Source of the DNA: Adiantum capillus-veneris
Lineage: Eukaryota; Streptophyta; Polypodiopsida; Polypodiales; Pteridaceae
Assembly: GCA_014529385.2 (NCBI GenBank)
Contig: CM043963.1
Location: 67,197,912-67,261,911 of the forward strand
Length of the DNA stretch: 64,000 nucleotides
Direction of reading: 5' to 3'
Part shown: piece by piece, positions 34,331-45,900 of the stretch
Position numbering within the stretch: the first letter of the stretch is position 1
Layout: each line of letters starts with the position of its first letter
Notes under the pieces: model-generated
What the model was told of the DNA's origin: nothing
Seen by the model: the letters and a program-made list of their open reading frames with translations, nothing else
Database searches by the model: none
Translations under genes and position numbers: made by a program

Positions 34331-34790
34331 GGGTTGCTCTCAACAGCATAGTTTTGAAACACTCAAAGATGCATTAGCTATAGCTCCTATGCTGGCTATT
34401 ATCGATCCTTTGAAACCATTCATTTTGGAAATGGATGCTAGGGATCGTGCTATTGGAGCAGTCCTGTTACAAGACGGACGGTCGATTGCATTTTAAAGAA
34501 AGAAGCTGGATGCAGCTCAACAGAATTGTGCTGCTTACGAACACGAACTCTATGCAATAGTGTCTGTCTAAAAGACATGGCGACACTATCTGTATGGTGC
34601 TCAGTTTGAGATCGTGTTTGACCATGAAAGCATCAAATGGTTTACACAACAAACAGATTTAAAGGGTCGAAAAGCTTAGTGGGCCGAGATCCTTCAGGAA
34701 TATGACGCCAAATTAAGGTATCGCAAAGGACGATACAATGTAGTGGCAGACGCTCTCAGTCGAATGCCAAAGATCAATTTTCTCTTGTTC
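34331..34790 (+). pseudogene. B2 RNase H
   Basis: LEMDARDRAIGAVLLQDGRSIAF, YEHELYAIV, FEIVFDHESIKWF, RYNVVADALSRMP, the usual order with Asp-Glu-Asp-Asp. Stops at 34326-34328, 34494-34496, 34570-34572 and 34677-34679 regions. Confidence 0.83.
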
Positions 34791-36150
34791 ATGGAACTTC
34801 GTAGTGAATTTCTAGATTCTGTCAAGGGCAAATATGAGCATAATGAAAAATATTCCAAAGTGTGGAGCCATGTTCAAAAGAAGGATCCTTCTCACTCCAA
34901 TGCAGGTAGTGTACAATTAACCTCCACACCTTGTTCTCCTTTATCAAGTAATGAACTACAACGATGGAAGCATTTTACCATCGACAATGGGTACCTACTT
35001 CACAAGGGGAGAGTTTGTGAACCGACGGACACCAACATTCGGCGCCAAATTCTTTATGAATGTCATGATAGTCCAAGTCTAGGGCACCCGGAGATTAGAA
35101 AAACGTATTCTCTCGTACGACGACAGTTTTACTGGCCAGGTCTACATGACTTTATTCAAGCTTATGTCTTGCATTGCCAAAAATGTCAAGTGAACAAGGC
35201 AGAGGACCTAAAAGCAGGAGGACTCTTACATCGATTGGAAATTCCCAATGGAAAATGGGAAAGTACCTCTATGGATTTCATTGTAGGTTTGCCAACCACT
35301 ATACGAGGTCATGACTCAGTATGGGTGGTCGTAGACAGGTTAACTAAACTATGTAAGTTTATTCAGACCAAATCAATGGTTAAGACACCGGAACTAGCAA
35401 AGTTATTTGTGGACAATCTATACAAATTGTATGGGTTGCCAAGTAACATTGTTAGTGACCATGATCCCAAGTTTAACAGCCACTTTTGGAGAGCTGTCTT
35501 TAAATGATTGAGTACACAACTCAACCTCAGTATAGCTGATCATACAGAAACGGATGGTTGAACGAAATGAGTTAATGAGGTGCCAGAGCATATGATAAGA
35601 GCATACTCACCAAAAAACAGTCAGACTGGGAAGGATACTTACCTATTATCGAGTTTACCTAAAACAGTTCTAAGCATGTCACAACGAGTTTTAGTCCTTT
35701 CATGCTCATGTACGGGTTTTAACCTAGGTCACCAGTTACGGTGGGTTTGGCAACCGAAAAACTCCAACAGGTTAAGGATTTTCTCCAAGACCACATGGAT
35801 ATGATGAAACTTGCTCGTCAGAATGTCCGGAAAGCATAGGATCGGTATAAGAATTACGCTGATGAGAAACGTTGGCAAGTTACCTTCGAAGAAGGGGAGG
35901 AAGTATTTTTACGTGTCCCAAAACATTCAGAAAGTCTGAAAACTGGACCGACACCTAAATTATCTCCTCGATATTGTGGTCCTTTCAAAATACTCAAGCG
36001 AGTTGGTGATCGTGTCTACAAACTATTACTACCATCACATTCTCGCATTCATCCAGTGTTTCATGTAAGCCGTCTATGGAAGCGGTTACATGGGGACGAC
36101 AACGTCATTGACCAACAGGTTTTGGTTGATTACATTGAACCTCCTACCTT
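34791..36150 (+). pseudogene. B2 integrase
   Basis: Long open part 34743-35507: zinc module (H in ECHDSPSLGHPEIRK, CQKCQVNK), SMDFIVGLPT with the first Asp, NIVSDHDPKF with the second (SDRDPKF in B3). After a stop at 35505 the Glu region is decayed (TETDG*). The C-terminal part PKLSPRYCGPFKIL...HPVFHVSRLWKRL follows. Confidence 0.85.
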
Positions 36151-36290
36151 ACCGCATGAACCTGAACATGTTATGGATTATCATGAGTTGTGTACACGAC
36201 ATCACGTACAACAACAAGCCCTAATCAAGTGGAAAGACCGCCGACCTGAAGAAGGTGCCACTTGGGAAAACATTAGTGTTCTTAAGAAGA
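36151..36290 (+). pseudogene. B2 chromodomain
   Basis: HEPEHVMDYHELCTRHHV then QALIKWKDRRPEEGATWENISV, in frame with the integrase C-terminus. It is cut off at KKKFP by the fusion to LTR sequence. Confidence 0.85.
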
Positions 36291-36310
36291 AGTTTCCCCT
36301 AGTTCTTACA
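36291..36310 (+). repeat. LTR type I 3' remnant fused to B2 tail
   Basis: Only AGTTTCCCCTAGTTCTTACA remains of the LTR. AGTTTCCC occurs both in the B tail (AAGAAGTTTCCCAC) and in the LTR (CTAGTTTCCCCTAG), so the junction is a microhomology deletion. Confidence 0.85.
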
Positions 36311-36311
36311 C

Positions 36312-36323
36312 TGGTATCAGAGC
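36312..36323 (+). promoter_or_regulatory. D1 primer binding site (initiator tRNA-Met)
   Basis: TGGTATCAGAGC, exact consensus, two bases after the LTR remnant. Confidence 0.9.
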
Positions 36324-36415
36324 TTAGGGGAGAGGAGCCATGGAAGGGGGAAAGGTCTCTCTCGGTTGCTCTCTTGATCTCAGCATGAGGCATGGCCTCC
36401 CTTTCTCTGGAGTTG

Positions 36416-36418
<3 letters not shown>

Positions 36419-36480
<62 letters not shown>
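36419..36480. repeat. (TC)n microsatellite in D1 leader
   Basis: 62 bp of TC where D2 and D3 have only short, imperfect pyrimidine stretches (TCTCTCTTGATCTCTC). Confidence 0.95.
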
Positions 36481-36481
<1 letters not shown>

Positions 36482-39400
36482 GGGTCAAGCCCGGCTGTGG
36501 CGTCATGCAAAGCCATCATGGTGTGGAAAGGAGTCCTTGGCAGCCGAGGACGGGAAGATGAAGTCGGCAGCGTGGGCAACGACCACTAGGTCGGGGAGAG
36601 AGACATAATGGATCTCAAGCAAACGGAGTGGGCTGGTTGGGATCGCAGGATGAACAAAACACTTTTTTGACACAGGACCAGGACCTGTCAAGCAAGCCAC
36701 ACCCCATGGGGCTCACCTTCATCATCTTCGTTAGTGGTGTCTGCAGTAGAGCCATCGCTTTAGCTTGTTGATGTTCACATGTGGCCGCCCGTAATCTCAA
36801 GGGCTGGCCACTGTCACTATGACCAAATTTCCTAGGATGCATGCACACCCCAAAATCTTCCGAGGTGGTCTCCAACACCTAGGATACAAATCAGTGGCCT
36901 ATTCAATGGTTTGTACGAGAATCTCCAAACCAGCATGTACAAGAAAACAGCTTATTGCAGATTTTTGGGCTTCATTTTTGACGGTTTTTGAACGCCATAA
37001 TCGGCATGCAAGTGAAGCACTTCCGCACGGCCAACTTGTCAGGAAAGTCGTATGTCGGCATTGAGGAGATAGATTTTTCTTAACTACCATCCACATTTGG
37101 TCTCTCAATCTCTCACACCGCGAAAAAAACCAAGACCACGGCAAATCAACCTAACTATGAGTCAACATGGTAGGATCATGGCTCCAAAGAATCTTGCTAG
37201 GAGAAGATTGGCATGCAGCAGGTCTGTGTAGCTACAAGCATCCATATACAATTCATGAGCAAACGTGATATAATTATGCAAGCTCTCACCGCCCGCAATT
37301 GGTCGACAAGGTCGTAGGTATGAAACTTTCTTTACAACTTATTTGATTTTGAGTATATTTTGTAGAACCATTCTACAAATTTGCAGAAGATAGTACGATT
37401 TTTGACTCTTCCTTATGATAGAAGGGGAGCTAGTTTCCAGGTATATTTGTCACAGATAAATATCAGGCTGTTCAAGCAGGACCTGTGGGATACTAGTACA
37501 TGCAAGAATCAATGCAGCATGGCATGCATTAAACAAATGATGCAAATGATAAGTATTTGTTGAATGTTTGTGTTTACTATGATGCTACTGGCATACATTT
37601 TTGACATAGCGATTAGACTCACACATGGCTTGAGTCTCTATCACTTGACTTAAAGCACAACTCGTCAGCAGTTCAAGGTTGAAACAGCTGTGAACCTTGA
37701 TTCCAACTCGTTTGATTCTTACAAAGGCCATTTCATCGGTAGGCGTACTTCATAAGGTACGCAATTTGTATTTATTTATTGCACATATAATTTTGTTTTT
37801 CCAGCAGATCTACAAGTAGACAAGGTCAATTTTTTGTGCATAAATGACAAGGTCGTCTCCCTTTGCTATGACATCTGTTGCCAATAGCATTTGTTGGCAA
37901 TGAGGCGAGACAAAGTTCTACAAAGCAAGGCTTCAATTTCTACATCTTGCATTGAAACTAGTCACGTTTGGCATATGCTATGAGAATACACAATGGGGAA
38001 GGAATAGGCAAGGTGTTTGCAGGTGGATTCAATTTTGCAGGTTATGGCCTGATGTACCAGACATGTGTATAAGACATACGAGGGCGTCTGTGAAAATATG
38101 GATATGGGCCATTTTGGAATGAGTTTTCCTCCCAACTTTCATGACAACTGGTTGCAACAAGAACGACCAGGTTAGTCAAGTTTAAGTTTTTCTTGTTTTT
38201 CCCTGTTTACATTTTACTTGGCAATTACTGTCATTGTGCAAAGCAAAGTGCTTTGGAAATTTTATATGCAGCAAGGCTTCGGGGAACTACCAAAATAGGG
38301 AATATCAGTCACCGAATCCCTACCAATCTAAACTGTGCAAGGCACTTAGGGTTTTGGTTCTCACGGTTGAGGACATCACTCTCCGCAAGGGCTTACGAGA
38401 TGGGATGTAAGGCATGCTACTTAGGTGGATTCAATTCTACCACCTCATGACTTACGCTTCCTCTATGACACTTGCAACTCTGTCACCCACGGACAGACTA
38501 AAAACGGGATTCTTTACAACAACACTAAACATAACCTAAACTTTCGACTTATTTCACAGGCGAAGTACCATATTAAGTCATTTTTGTAAAGTCATGACCC
38601 CATACATGGTAAGTGGGGCAGGTTGTGGCTTGTTTTTTCTCTTTCCTATCTCGATGACAGCATTATACAGGCAGATTGTTGCATGCCTATAGGATAAGCT
38701 GCCAGTCAGGCATAAGATGTCTAAGAGCACACATTTTGGGCACACACACACTAGAAATTTAAGGAAAGTTCCCCAAGCGACATGCTTTTCTTTTTGTTCT
38801 CTATCTCTCTCTCTAAGAAAAAAATGATACTCTTCTAAAAAGCTTTACATGTTTTGCTCGTGAGTCAGCTTGAGCCAAGGTGCTCTAACTCATAGCTAGC
38901 ACGTGGCTAAGATGCTACTCAAATTAAAACAAAGTATTTTGGGCCAAGTGTCCAATCTATCTTTCTGCCTTATGTTGTTACGAACCTACTTGTAGGGTTC
39001 AATTTGGCACATGTTGTCACATGGGATAGAACATGGTCTAGGAACTCAAGGAGTTCGGTTTAGCTAGTGTGTAGCAATGAATGAGGGTCCCTCTCACTCT
39101 TGTCACAGAGTGTTTAGAATTACCTCCACACACAAGTACATCTTGTACTTGTAGGATGTTCTTTTTTCAGTCATCCTTAGTTGAGACATATTCCACATGT
39201 GGCAAATATAAGTCTCTAGGACTGACACTGGCGCCCAATATTTCAAATGTGTCACGACAAAGTTCCTAGGTGCTGGTCACATCTGTTTTCTAGACCATTT
39301 TCAGCACAACGTTTCAGGAGCAATTTTGGTGGCCAAAATTTGCTGGATACTTAGAATGACTTGTTCAGGTAAAAGTACTACTAAACGACATTACAGATGG

Positions 39401-40277
39401 TTGTTTATACACATATCAAGGCTCTGAGTTGTTAATGAAAAAGTTTCATTGTCTGTACCTAGAAGTGAACAATGTTTCACCTTCTCTTGTGATTCAGACG
39501 TTTCAACAAGGCTTGCAAACGATTGAAATTGAAAGTATTTAGTTTATTTCAGAACTATTTACATTCCTTTTTAATGTGTGCTAGGTGCATCATATTTGCC
39601 ATAAGTATTGGCAAGAATCACCATGGATATACAGGTTCGGATTTTTTTTTTGCTAACTGCATGCACACTAGGTGTTATGGGTCCTAGTGTTTAGCAAAGG
39701 ATGATTTGGAACGGCATGCATATTCCTCAGGTTGTTGGTTATGAAGCATTTTGCACTCTATGTGCACTATCTCTATGAGATTACTTTTGGGTCTACTAAT
39801 CACCAATAGAGGTCATGGCTCGGTTTGGGTGTTTGTGGATTTTTCAAGTTAACCATGACGGCTATTCCGGATATTGTTGATTCCTCAACAATGTTATACA
39901 CTATTGTGATTCTCCGTTTCCTAGCTGTCTGGGAAGACTGTCAGTAAACCGTGGGGGAAGCACACCTCAGTATTGTCAGTATCCAAGGCGATTGGCACAT
40001 TACAAAGTGTAACCTTGGGCTAAAAGGATATGCAAAGTGCGTACATTATCACCAAGATATCCAAATAATAAGAATTTATTGTTGTTCTTAGAGTTTACTT
40101 ACTATCAGTTAATGCATGTTGCGACTAGGTAGTCTCTTCATGTATAAGTCAGGTTCTCAACCTTGAACACTTGTTAGGGTGGGGTTGTTTACTGATGATG
40201 AAAATTGGAAACAAGTCAAGGACTTAAACTTGGATGATGAGTAAAATTGGGAACAAGGCAAGGACTTAAACTTGTCA

Positions 40278-41538
40278 TGTTCTATTTCATCCAGCTTCCT
40301 ACTTTCAAATGCAATCGGCCGTCCGTCTTGTAACAGGACTGCTCCAATAGCACGATCACTGGCATCCATTTTCAAAATGAATGGTTTCAAAGGATCTACA
40401 ATAGCCAGTATAGGATCTGTAGCTAATGCGTATTTGAGTGTTTCAAAACTATGCAGTTGAGCGGAACCCGAGTGAAAAGCTTTACCTTTTCCTTTTAGTT
40501 GGTCCGTCATAGGTACAACAATGTGAGCATAGTTTTTAACGAACCTTCGGTAAAAACCGGCAAAGCCTAAAAAGATCTGTAATTGTTCCAGATTTTTAGG
40601 AGGTGGCCATTTCCGGATGGTATCCAGTTAGGATTGATCCATGTATAGGCCATTAGCTGAAATAACATGCCCTAAATAATGAATTTTCTCCTTGAGAAAA
40701 TCACATTTAGATTCCTTGGCATATAACTTGTTTGTGCGTAACAACTCAAGCACCTCTCTAAGATGTTGTAAGTTCTTCTTCAGAAGCACTATAAACTATA
40801 ATGTCATCGAGGAAAATAATGACAAATTTGCCCAAATATGGCTTGAAGACACTATCCATAAGTGTCATGAATGTTGCGGGCGCATTGGTTAACCCAAAGG
40901 GCATCACCAAAAACTCGTAATGTCCAAACCGTGTTCGGAATGCAGTCTTAGGTATATCGGCAAGCCAAATACGGATTTGGTGATATCCTGACTGCAAGTC
41001 GATTTTTGTAAAAATTCGAGCATGAGTTAGCTTATCAAATAACTCATCTACCCTTGGCAATGGGTATTTGTTCTTAACTGTAATCGCATTTAAGCTCCGG
41101 TAGTCTACGCACATGCGCATACTGCCGTCCTTTTTCTTCACTAAAAGGATAGGCAGATCCCATGGTGAAGAACTGGGTTGTATAAACCCTCTGCTAAGGT
41201 AGTCAGCAAGCTGACGTTCCACCTTAGCAGCCTCTCAGTAACTCATACGGTAAGGTGGTTTACTAACAGGTTTACAACCTACAGTCACGTCAATGCCATG
41301 TTGTACTGAGCGTGTCGGCGCTAATCCTGATGGGAAATCATTAGGAAAGACATCTTGAAATTCCTTTAATAAATTTTGTAATTGATTAGCTACGTTTGCT
41401 TGTGTAGAATTAGCAATTGGTGGAATAGAGGAGAGAGAAGCATGCGGCGTTGAGGAATGTTCAACAGACTCAATGTTAAAAAGAAAATGAGACAGTGAGT
41501 AACACAAGAAAAACTGTTCTATTTCGTTATTAGAAACG
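40278..41538 (-). pseudogene. inverted B-family pol fragment inside D1
   Basis: Minus strand carries the protease-RT linker, RT and start of RNase H of family B: ELQKLL-type region (41507-41235), then [60 protein letters not shown] and an intact FLDD box, then FILKMDASDRAIGAVLLQDG. It keeps CAG (Gln) at 41211-41213 where B2 and B3 have TAG, so it derives from a less damaged parent. A frame change occurs near 40760. GAAATAGAACA lies at both ends (minus strand; 40278-40288 and 41515-41525). Confidence 0.87.
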
Positions 41539-41581
41539 AGGTCAAGGACAAGGACGAAAACTCTTCTTAAGGGGGGAGTAA
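41539..41581 (+). promoter_or_regulatory. 3' tail and polypurine tract before LTR 41582
   Basis: GACGAAAACTCTTCTTAAGG followed by GGGGAGTAA, the standard family B/D 3' end. Confidence 0.8.
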
Positions 41582-41750
41582 TGTTAGGACAAGGGTCCTA
41601 TGACCTAAGAACTAGGATGGTCATGGTCTACGGCCAAGGGTCGCGAGACAGTGTGGATAGGGATCTGTCTAGGGCAAGGGGCTAGGAGCCCGCCTATATA
41701 AAGGGAGGTTGGGAGGAGGATCTTCAATCTAGTTTCCCCTAGTTCTTACA
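41582..41750 (+). repeat. LTR type I, 3' of D1 and 5' of B3, 169 bp
   Basis: TGTTAGGACAAGGG ... CCTAGTTCTTACA. TATA box CCTATATAAAGG near 41693. Confidence 0.88.
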
Positions 41751-42586
41751 CTAGTTAGGAAGGAAGTCTCTCTTCCACTCTCTCTCTAGGTGTGGTCACT
41801 TTTTGCTCCTAAAAATGGGACCTTGAGGTGAGAACCGTGGATTTTGTAGGGCTTTTTCCAAATTTAGTAAGGAGGGCTACCTAAATCGGTCACTTTTTTC
41901 GTTTTGGAAGGAGAGGCGTGGTGCACGAAAAACCGCGCGCTTGGGCTTGTTAGGAGCGCCCTGGGGAAGAAGGTGGGATTCCTAGAGCTCATGGCCAAAT
42001 ACTGCCAACTGCAAGCCGCACACAAGCTTCTCTCTCCCCGCGTTTCTGCTCCACGCTGCCTGGATTTTTTTCTCACAAAAAACCATTTGTTTTTACATGC
42101 CAAGGCCAATTGACATTCAATTTTAAGCCTTGGACATTATTGGCGGCCCTTCCCACAAGGAAGGCGGCTCACAAGAAAGAGCCTTCGTGTGCGGGGCAAG
42201 CAACAAGCCGTCTCGACTTTTCCCTAGAGTTTCACGGCTTACGAATCAACTCGGTATTGCAAAACATTCCAAATTCCTGCATATTTTTACAATTACGAAA
42301 GTTTCAATTGGCGTTCATGCAACATAATCGTTCGTCAATTGAGAAAGCTTTCAATAATCAAGCTTCTTCACAACGGTGACGCTTCAACCATCTACACTAC
42401 ACGCTTTCAGTCATCTGGTGAGCCACGGGCGAGTTTGCGAAGTTCGTTTTTTACGTCGCTTGTGCAAGTTCTTCTTTTTTCGACAGTTAGGTGCTATGAC
42501 GCACAAGTGGAGTTAGCTATACTTGGCAAGTTCTACCAACATCATGTATTTTTTTCTGAGTACATCTTTCACTGAAATGTGTCACC
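41751..42586 (+). other. B3 leader, primer site lost
   Basis: Homologous to the B1 leader, with an extra ~80 bp near 41830-41900 not in B1. No gene seen. Confidence 0.7.
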
Positions 42587-43740
42587 ATGGATTCGGATAT
42601 CAACATGACATTCGATTTTGAGCAAAGTACTCCTGATCCTACCAATGACGGCTCACGGCTAGGTCCTCTCAAGGAGAGTACCTGTGACGCTACGACAGGA
42701 GAAGATACTTATGAATTGCTTGATATTCAAGAATTTCGTGCACTTTAGACATGCATGACAGTCATGAATGACAATTTTAAGGCTTTAAATGAAAATGTTA
42801 CTAAACTTTCCACATTAGTCATTCAATTAATGCAACAGTAGACTAAGAATCTTGCTGACACTCACATGCATGAGCACGTTGGAACACAAGGGCAAGGCCC
42901 AATTAATGAAACACTGCATACTCTCACTGCCAAAGAGGTAGATGACTTGTTAAAGAACTTTAAACCACCAATTTTCAAGGGCGGAGACCAAGACCGCAAT
43001 AAGGATGCAGTGAACATCTTTCTCAGTAAATGGGATGGAATTCACGCCTTACGGCGTACTCCGGATGCAGTCAGAGCTCTGCAAACGAGCTTAACTCTGG
43101 AAGGCAATGCCTACAAATGGTGGATGTCTCTCAAGGAGAAGAAAATCATACCACAGAGTTGGGTAGCCTTTGAAGCAATGTTTAGCAAGGAATTTTTTCC
43201 TACAAACAAGGCCGATCGGAATTGGACCGCTTGGGACACATGTTCCATGCACCAATATCCATCACTCCTTGAATATATCTCTCACTATCGGGACGTCATC
43301 CTCAAGTTGGAAGGCTTGGATACCTTTCAACAAGTACGAGGGTTCATACGAGGTCTGACTCCAGAACTTAAGAAGTATGTCAAGACCCAAGACCCTAAAA
43401 CACTTTCGGAGGAAGCCATAGTGAAAGCACATATTCATGATGACCCTGATGTGATAAGAAAACACATAATAGTAACGTGCCTGCTAGTATACATGGTAAT
43501 ACACGCACTCAGTACGGGCACAATAAAAGAAAATTTATAGTTGCTAATTCAGATGCATCTAAAAAACTCAAGGGGTCCAGGGGTCCTCTCTTTCCTCAGG
43601 ATTTTGATAAGGCCAAGAAAGAGAAGCTATATTTTCAATAATTAGGAAGAGGCCATGGAAAAAAGGATTGTCCCAAGGGGAAATCTGCTGCTCAGGGGAA
43701 GGAGAAAGCAGTTCACAAAGGTGCAACTACTACCTCTTGA
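42587..43740 (+). pseudogene. B3 Gag
   Basis: ATG 42587 as in B1. Stops TAG at about 42747 and 42839, then an open stretch 42866-43540 with the full gag domain (NIFLSKWDGIHAL, YKWWMSLKEK, FPTNKADRNWTAWD, GFIRGLTPELKKYV). A short indel near 43405 adds a codon, and a shift near 43450 ends the frame early. The zinc knuckle is decayed: both first cysteines are lost (YFQ*LGRGHGKKDC). Confidence 0.87.
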
Positions 43741-44298
43741 GTCTTCCTCAAAATTCTCCACAGTGGAAGTAACACACACTGAGGTGGGGCATGGATGTTG
43801 TCTCACAGCTTCCATGTGGCAACAAACCTTTGGACCACATGAGTTAGTACGTATGCATGGATATCTGCAAGGGCACAAGGTGCACATCTTAGTAGATGAC
43901 GGTGCTACTCACAATTTCATCAAGTATAGATTGGTGAAAAAGCTCAAACTGCCTCAAACTCCGAGTACCCACCGCTAGAAGGTAGCAATGATGAATGGAC
44001 ATGATACTGAAATATGGGACACTCAATGCCGAGCTGTTCCATTGGAAGTACAAGGGTACTCTACTTGTTTGGATTTTCAAGTTATGAACATGGAAAGGGC
44101 TGATGTGGTTCTTGGTAGGGAGTGGTTGCATAGCCTAGGACCATCACTAAAGCGTAGCTATGAGCACAACAGCTTGATGTTTGATTCCCATGGCACACAT
44201 GTGTTGTTGTTAGGAGAAAAGGATATACCTTCATCACCACTGATTTGTAATGCTGAGCTTATGCAGCTCGTTTCTGATATGAAATAGAACATGTTTTC
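43741..44298 (+). pseudogene. B3 protease
   Basis: HILVDDGATHNFIKYRL near 43885, TAG 43976-43978 identical in position to B2, then VVLGREWLHSLGP near 44105. Sequence is almost identical to B2 here. Confidence 0.86.
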
Positions 44299-45237
44299 TT
44301 GTGTTACTCACTGTCTCATTTTCTTTCTAACATTAAGTCTGTTGAACATTCCTCAACGCCGCATGCTTCTCTCTCCTCTATTCCACCAATTTCTAATTCT
44401 ACACAAGCAAACATTGCTAATCAATTACAAAAAATATTAAAGGAATTTCAAGATGTCTTTCCTAATGATTTGGCATTAGAATTAATGTTGCTGACACGCT
44501 CAGTACAACATGGCATTGATGTGACTGTAGGTTGTAAACCTATTAGTAAACCACCTTACCGTATGAGTTACTCAGAGGCTGCTGAGGTGGAACGTTAGCT
44601 TGTTGACTACCTTAGGAGAGGGTTTATACAACCCAGTTCTTCACCATGGGCTTCGCCTATCCTTTTAGTGAAGAAAAAGGACGGCAGTATGTGCATGTGC
44701 GTATGCCGTAGACTACCGGGGCTTAAATGGGGTTACAGTTAAGAACAAATACCCATTTCCAAGGGTAGATGAGTTATTTGATAAGCTAACTCATTCTCGA
44801 ATTTTTACGAAAATCGACTTGCAGTCAGGATATCACCAAGTCCATATTCGGCTTGCCTATATACGTAAGACTGCATTCCGAACACGGTTTCGACATTACG
44901 AGTTTTTGGTGATGCCCCTTGGGTTAACCAATGCGCCTGAAACATTCATGACACTTATGGATAGTGTCTTCAAGCCATATTTGGAGAAATTTGTCATTTT
45001 GTTCCTCGATGACATTCTAGTTTATAGTGCTTCTGAAGAAGAACATTTACAACATCTCAAGCAGGTGTTTGAGTTGTTACGCACAAACAAGTTATATGCC
45101 AAGGAATCTAAATGTGATTTTCTCAAGGAGGAAATTCATTATTTAGGGCATGTTATTTCAGCTAATGGCGTATACATGGATCAATCCAAAGTGGATACCA
45201 TCTGGAAATGGCCACCTCCTAAAAATCTGTAAGAATT
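44299..45237 (+). pseudogene. B3 reverse transcriptase
   Basis: Linker 44299-44598, TAG at 44596-44598 shared with B2, [23 protein letters not shown], an insertion and frame break around 44700, then 44819-45232 with QSGYHQVHI, MPLGLTNAPETF, catalytic FLDDILVYS (Asp pair intact) and HYLGHVISANGV. Stop TAA at 45230-45232. Confidence 0.87.
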
Positions 45238-45900
45238 ACATAACTTTTTAGGCTTTGCCGGTTTTTATCGAAGGTTTGTTAAAAGCTATGCTCAGATTGC
45301 TGTACCTATGACGGACCAACTAAAAGGCAAAGGTAAAGCTTTTCAATGGGGTTCCCCTCAATAGCACAGTTTTGTAGCACTCAAAGACGCATTAGCTACA
45401 GCTCCTATACTGTCTATTGTAGATCATTTGAAACCATATGTTTTGGAAGCGGATGCCAGTGATCGTGCTATTGGAGCAATCTTGTTACAAGACGGCGGCC
45501 GATTGCATTTGAAAGTACGAAGCTAGATGCAGCTTAGCAGAATTATTCTGCTTACGAACGCGAACTCTATGCAATAGTGTTTGCCTGAAAGACATGGCGG
45601 CCCTATCTGTATGGTGCTCACTTCGAGATTGTGTTTGACCATGAAAGCATCAAATGGTTTACACAACAAACAAATTTAAAGGGTCGAAAAGCCAAGTGGT
45701 CCGAGATCCTTCAGGAATATGACGCCAAATTAAGGTATTGCAAAGGCCGATACAATGTGGTGGCAGACGCTCTCAGTTGAATGCGAGAGATCAATTTGCT
45801 CTTGTTCACGGAACTTTGTAGTGAATTTCTAGATTCTCTCAAGGGCAAATATGAGCATGATGAAACATATTCCAAAGTGTGGATCCATGTTCAAAAGAGG
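45238..45900 (+). pseudogene. B3 RNase H
   Basis: LGFAGFYRRFVKSY, LEADASDRAIGAILLQDGG, then a base loss near 45497 shifts the frame; FEIVFDHESIKWF and RYNVVADALS are readable in the other frame. Stops at 45362, 45588 and 45777 regions. Confidence 0.8.

Larger units (their letters stand above)
32574..36310 (+). mobile_element. element B2: chromovirus without primer site, leader and gag
   Basis: LTR 32574-32745 is followed after two bases by protease-proximal sequence (ATTCTCCACAGTGGAAG), so the primer site, leader and gag (about 2 kb compared with B3) are missing. PR, RT, RNase H, integrase and chromodomain follow. At 36291 the tail is fused to the last 20 bp of an LTR through the shared string AGTTTCCC. 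Confidence 0.88.
36311..40277 (+). mobile_element. element D1: non-autonomous LARD-like interior, copy 1
   Basis: Begins with the primer site TGGTATCAGAGC (36312-36323) and then about 4 kb with no gag or pol. It matches D2 (47533-) and D3 (56593-) along its length. A (TC)n tract at 36419-36480 is expanded here. Compared with D2/D3 it lacks about 790 bp at 38926. Large non-coding interiors between LTRs with a valid primer site fit the LARD class; proteins would come from B, which shares LTR and primer site. Short frames are not preserved in all copies. Confidence 0.8.

Noticed and set aside
36819-37144. Overlapping frames on both strands in D (for example MTKFPRMHAHPKIFRG)
   Set aside because: Repeated in D2 and D3 with stops and shifts in different places; no domain recognised. 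Treated as non-coding.
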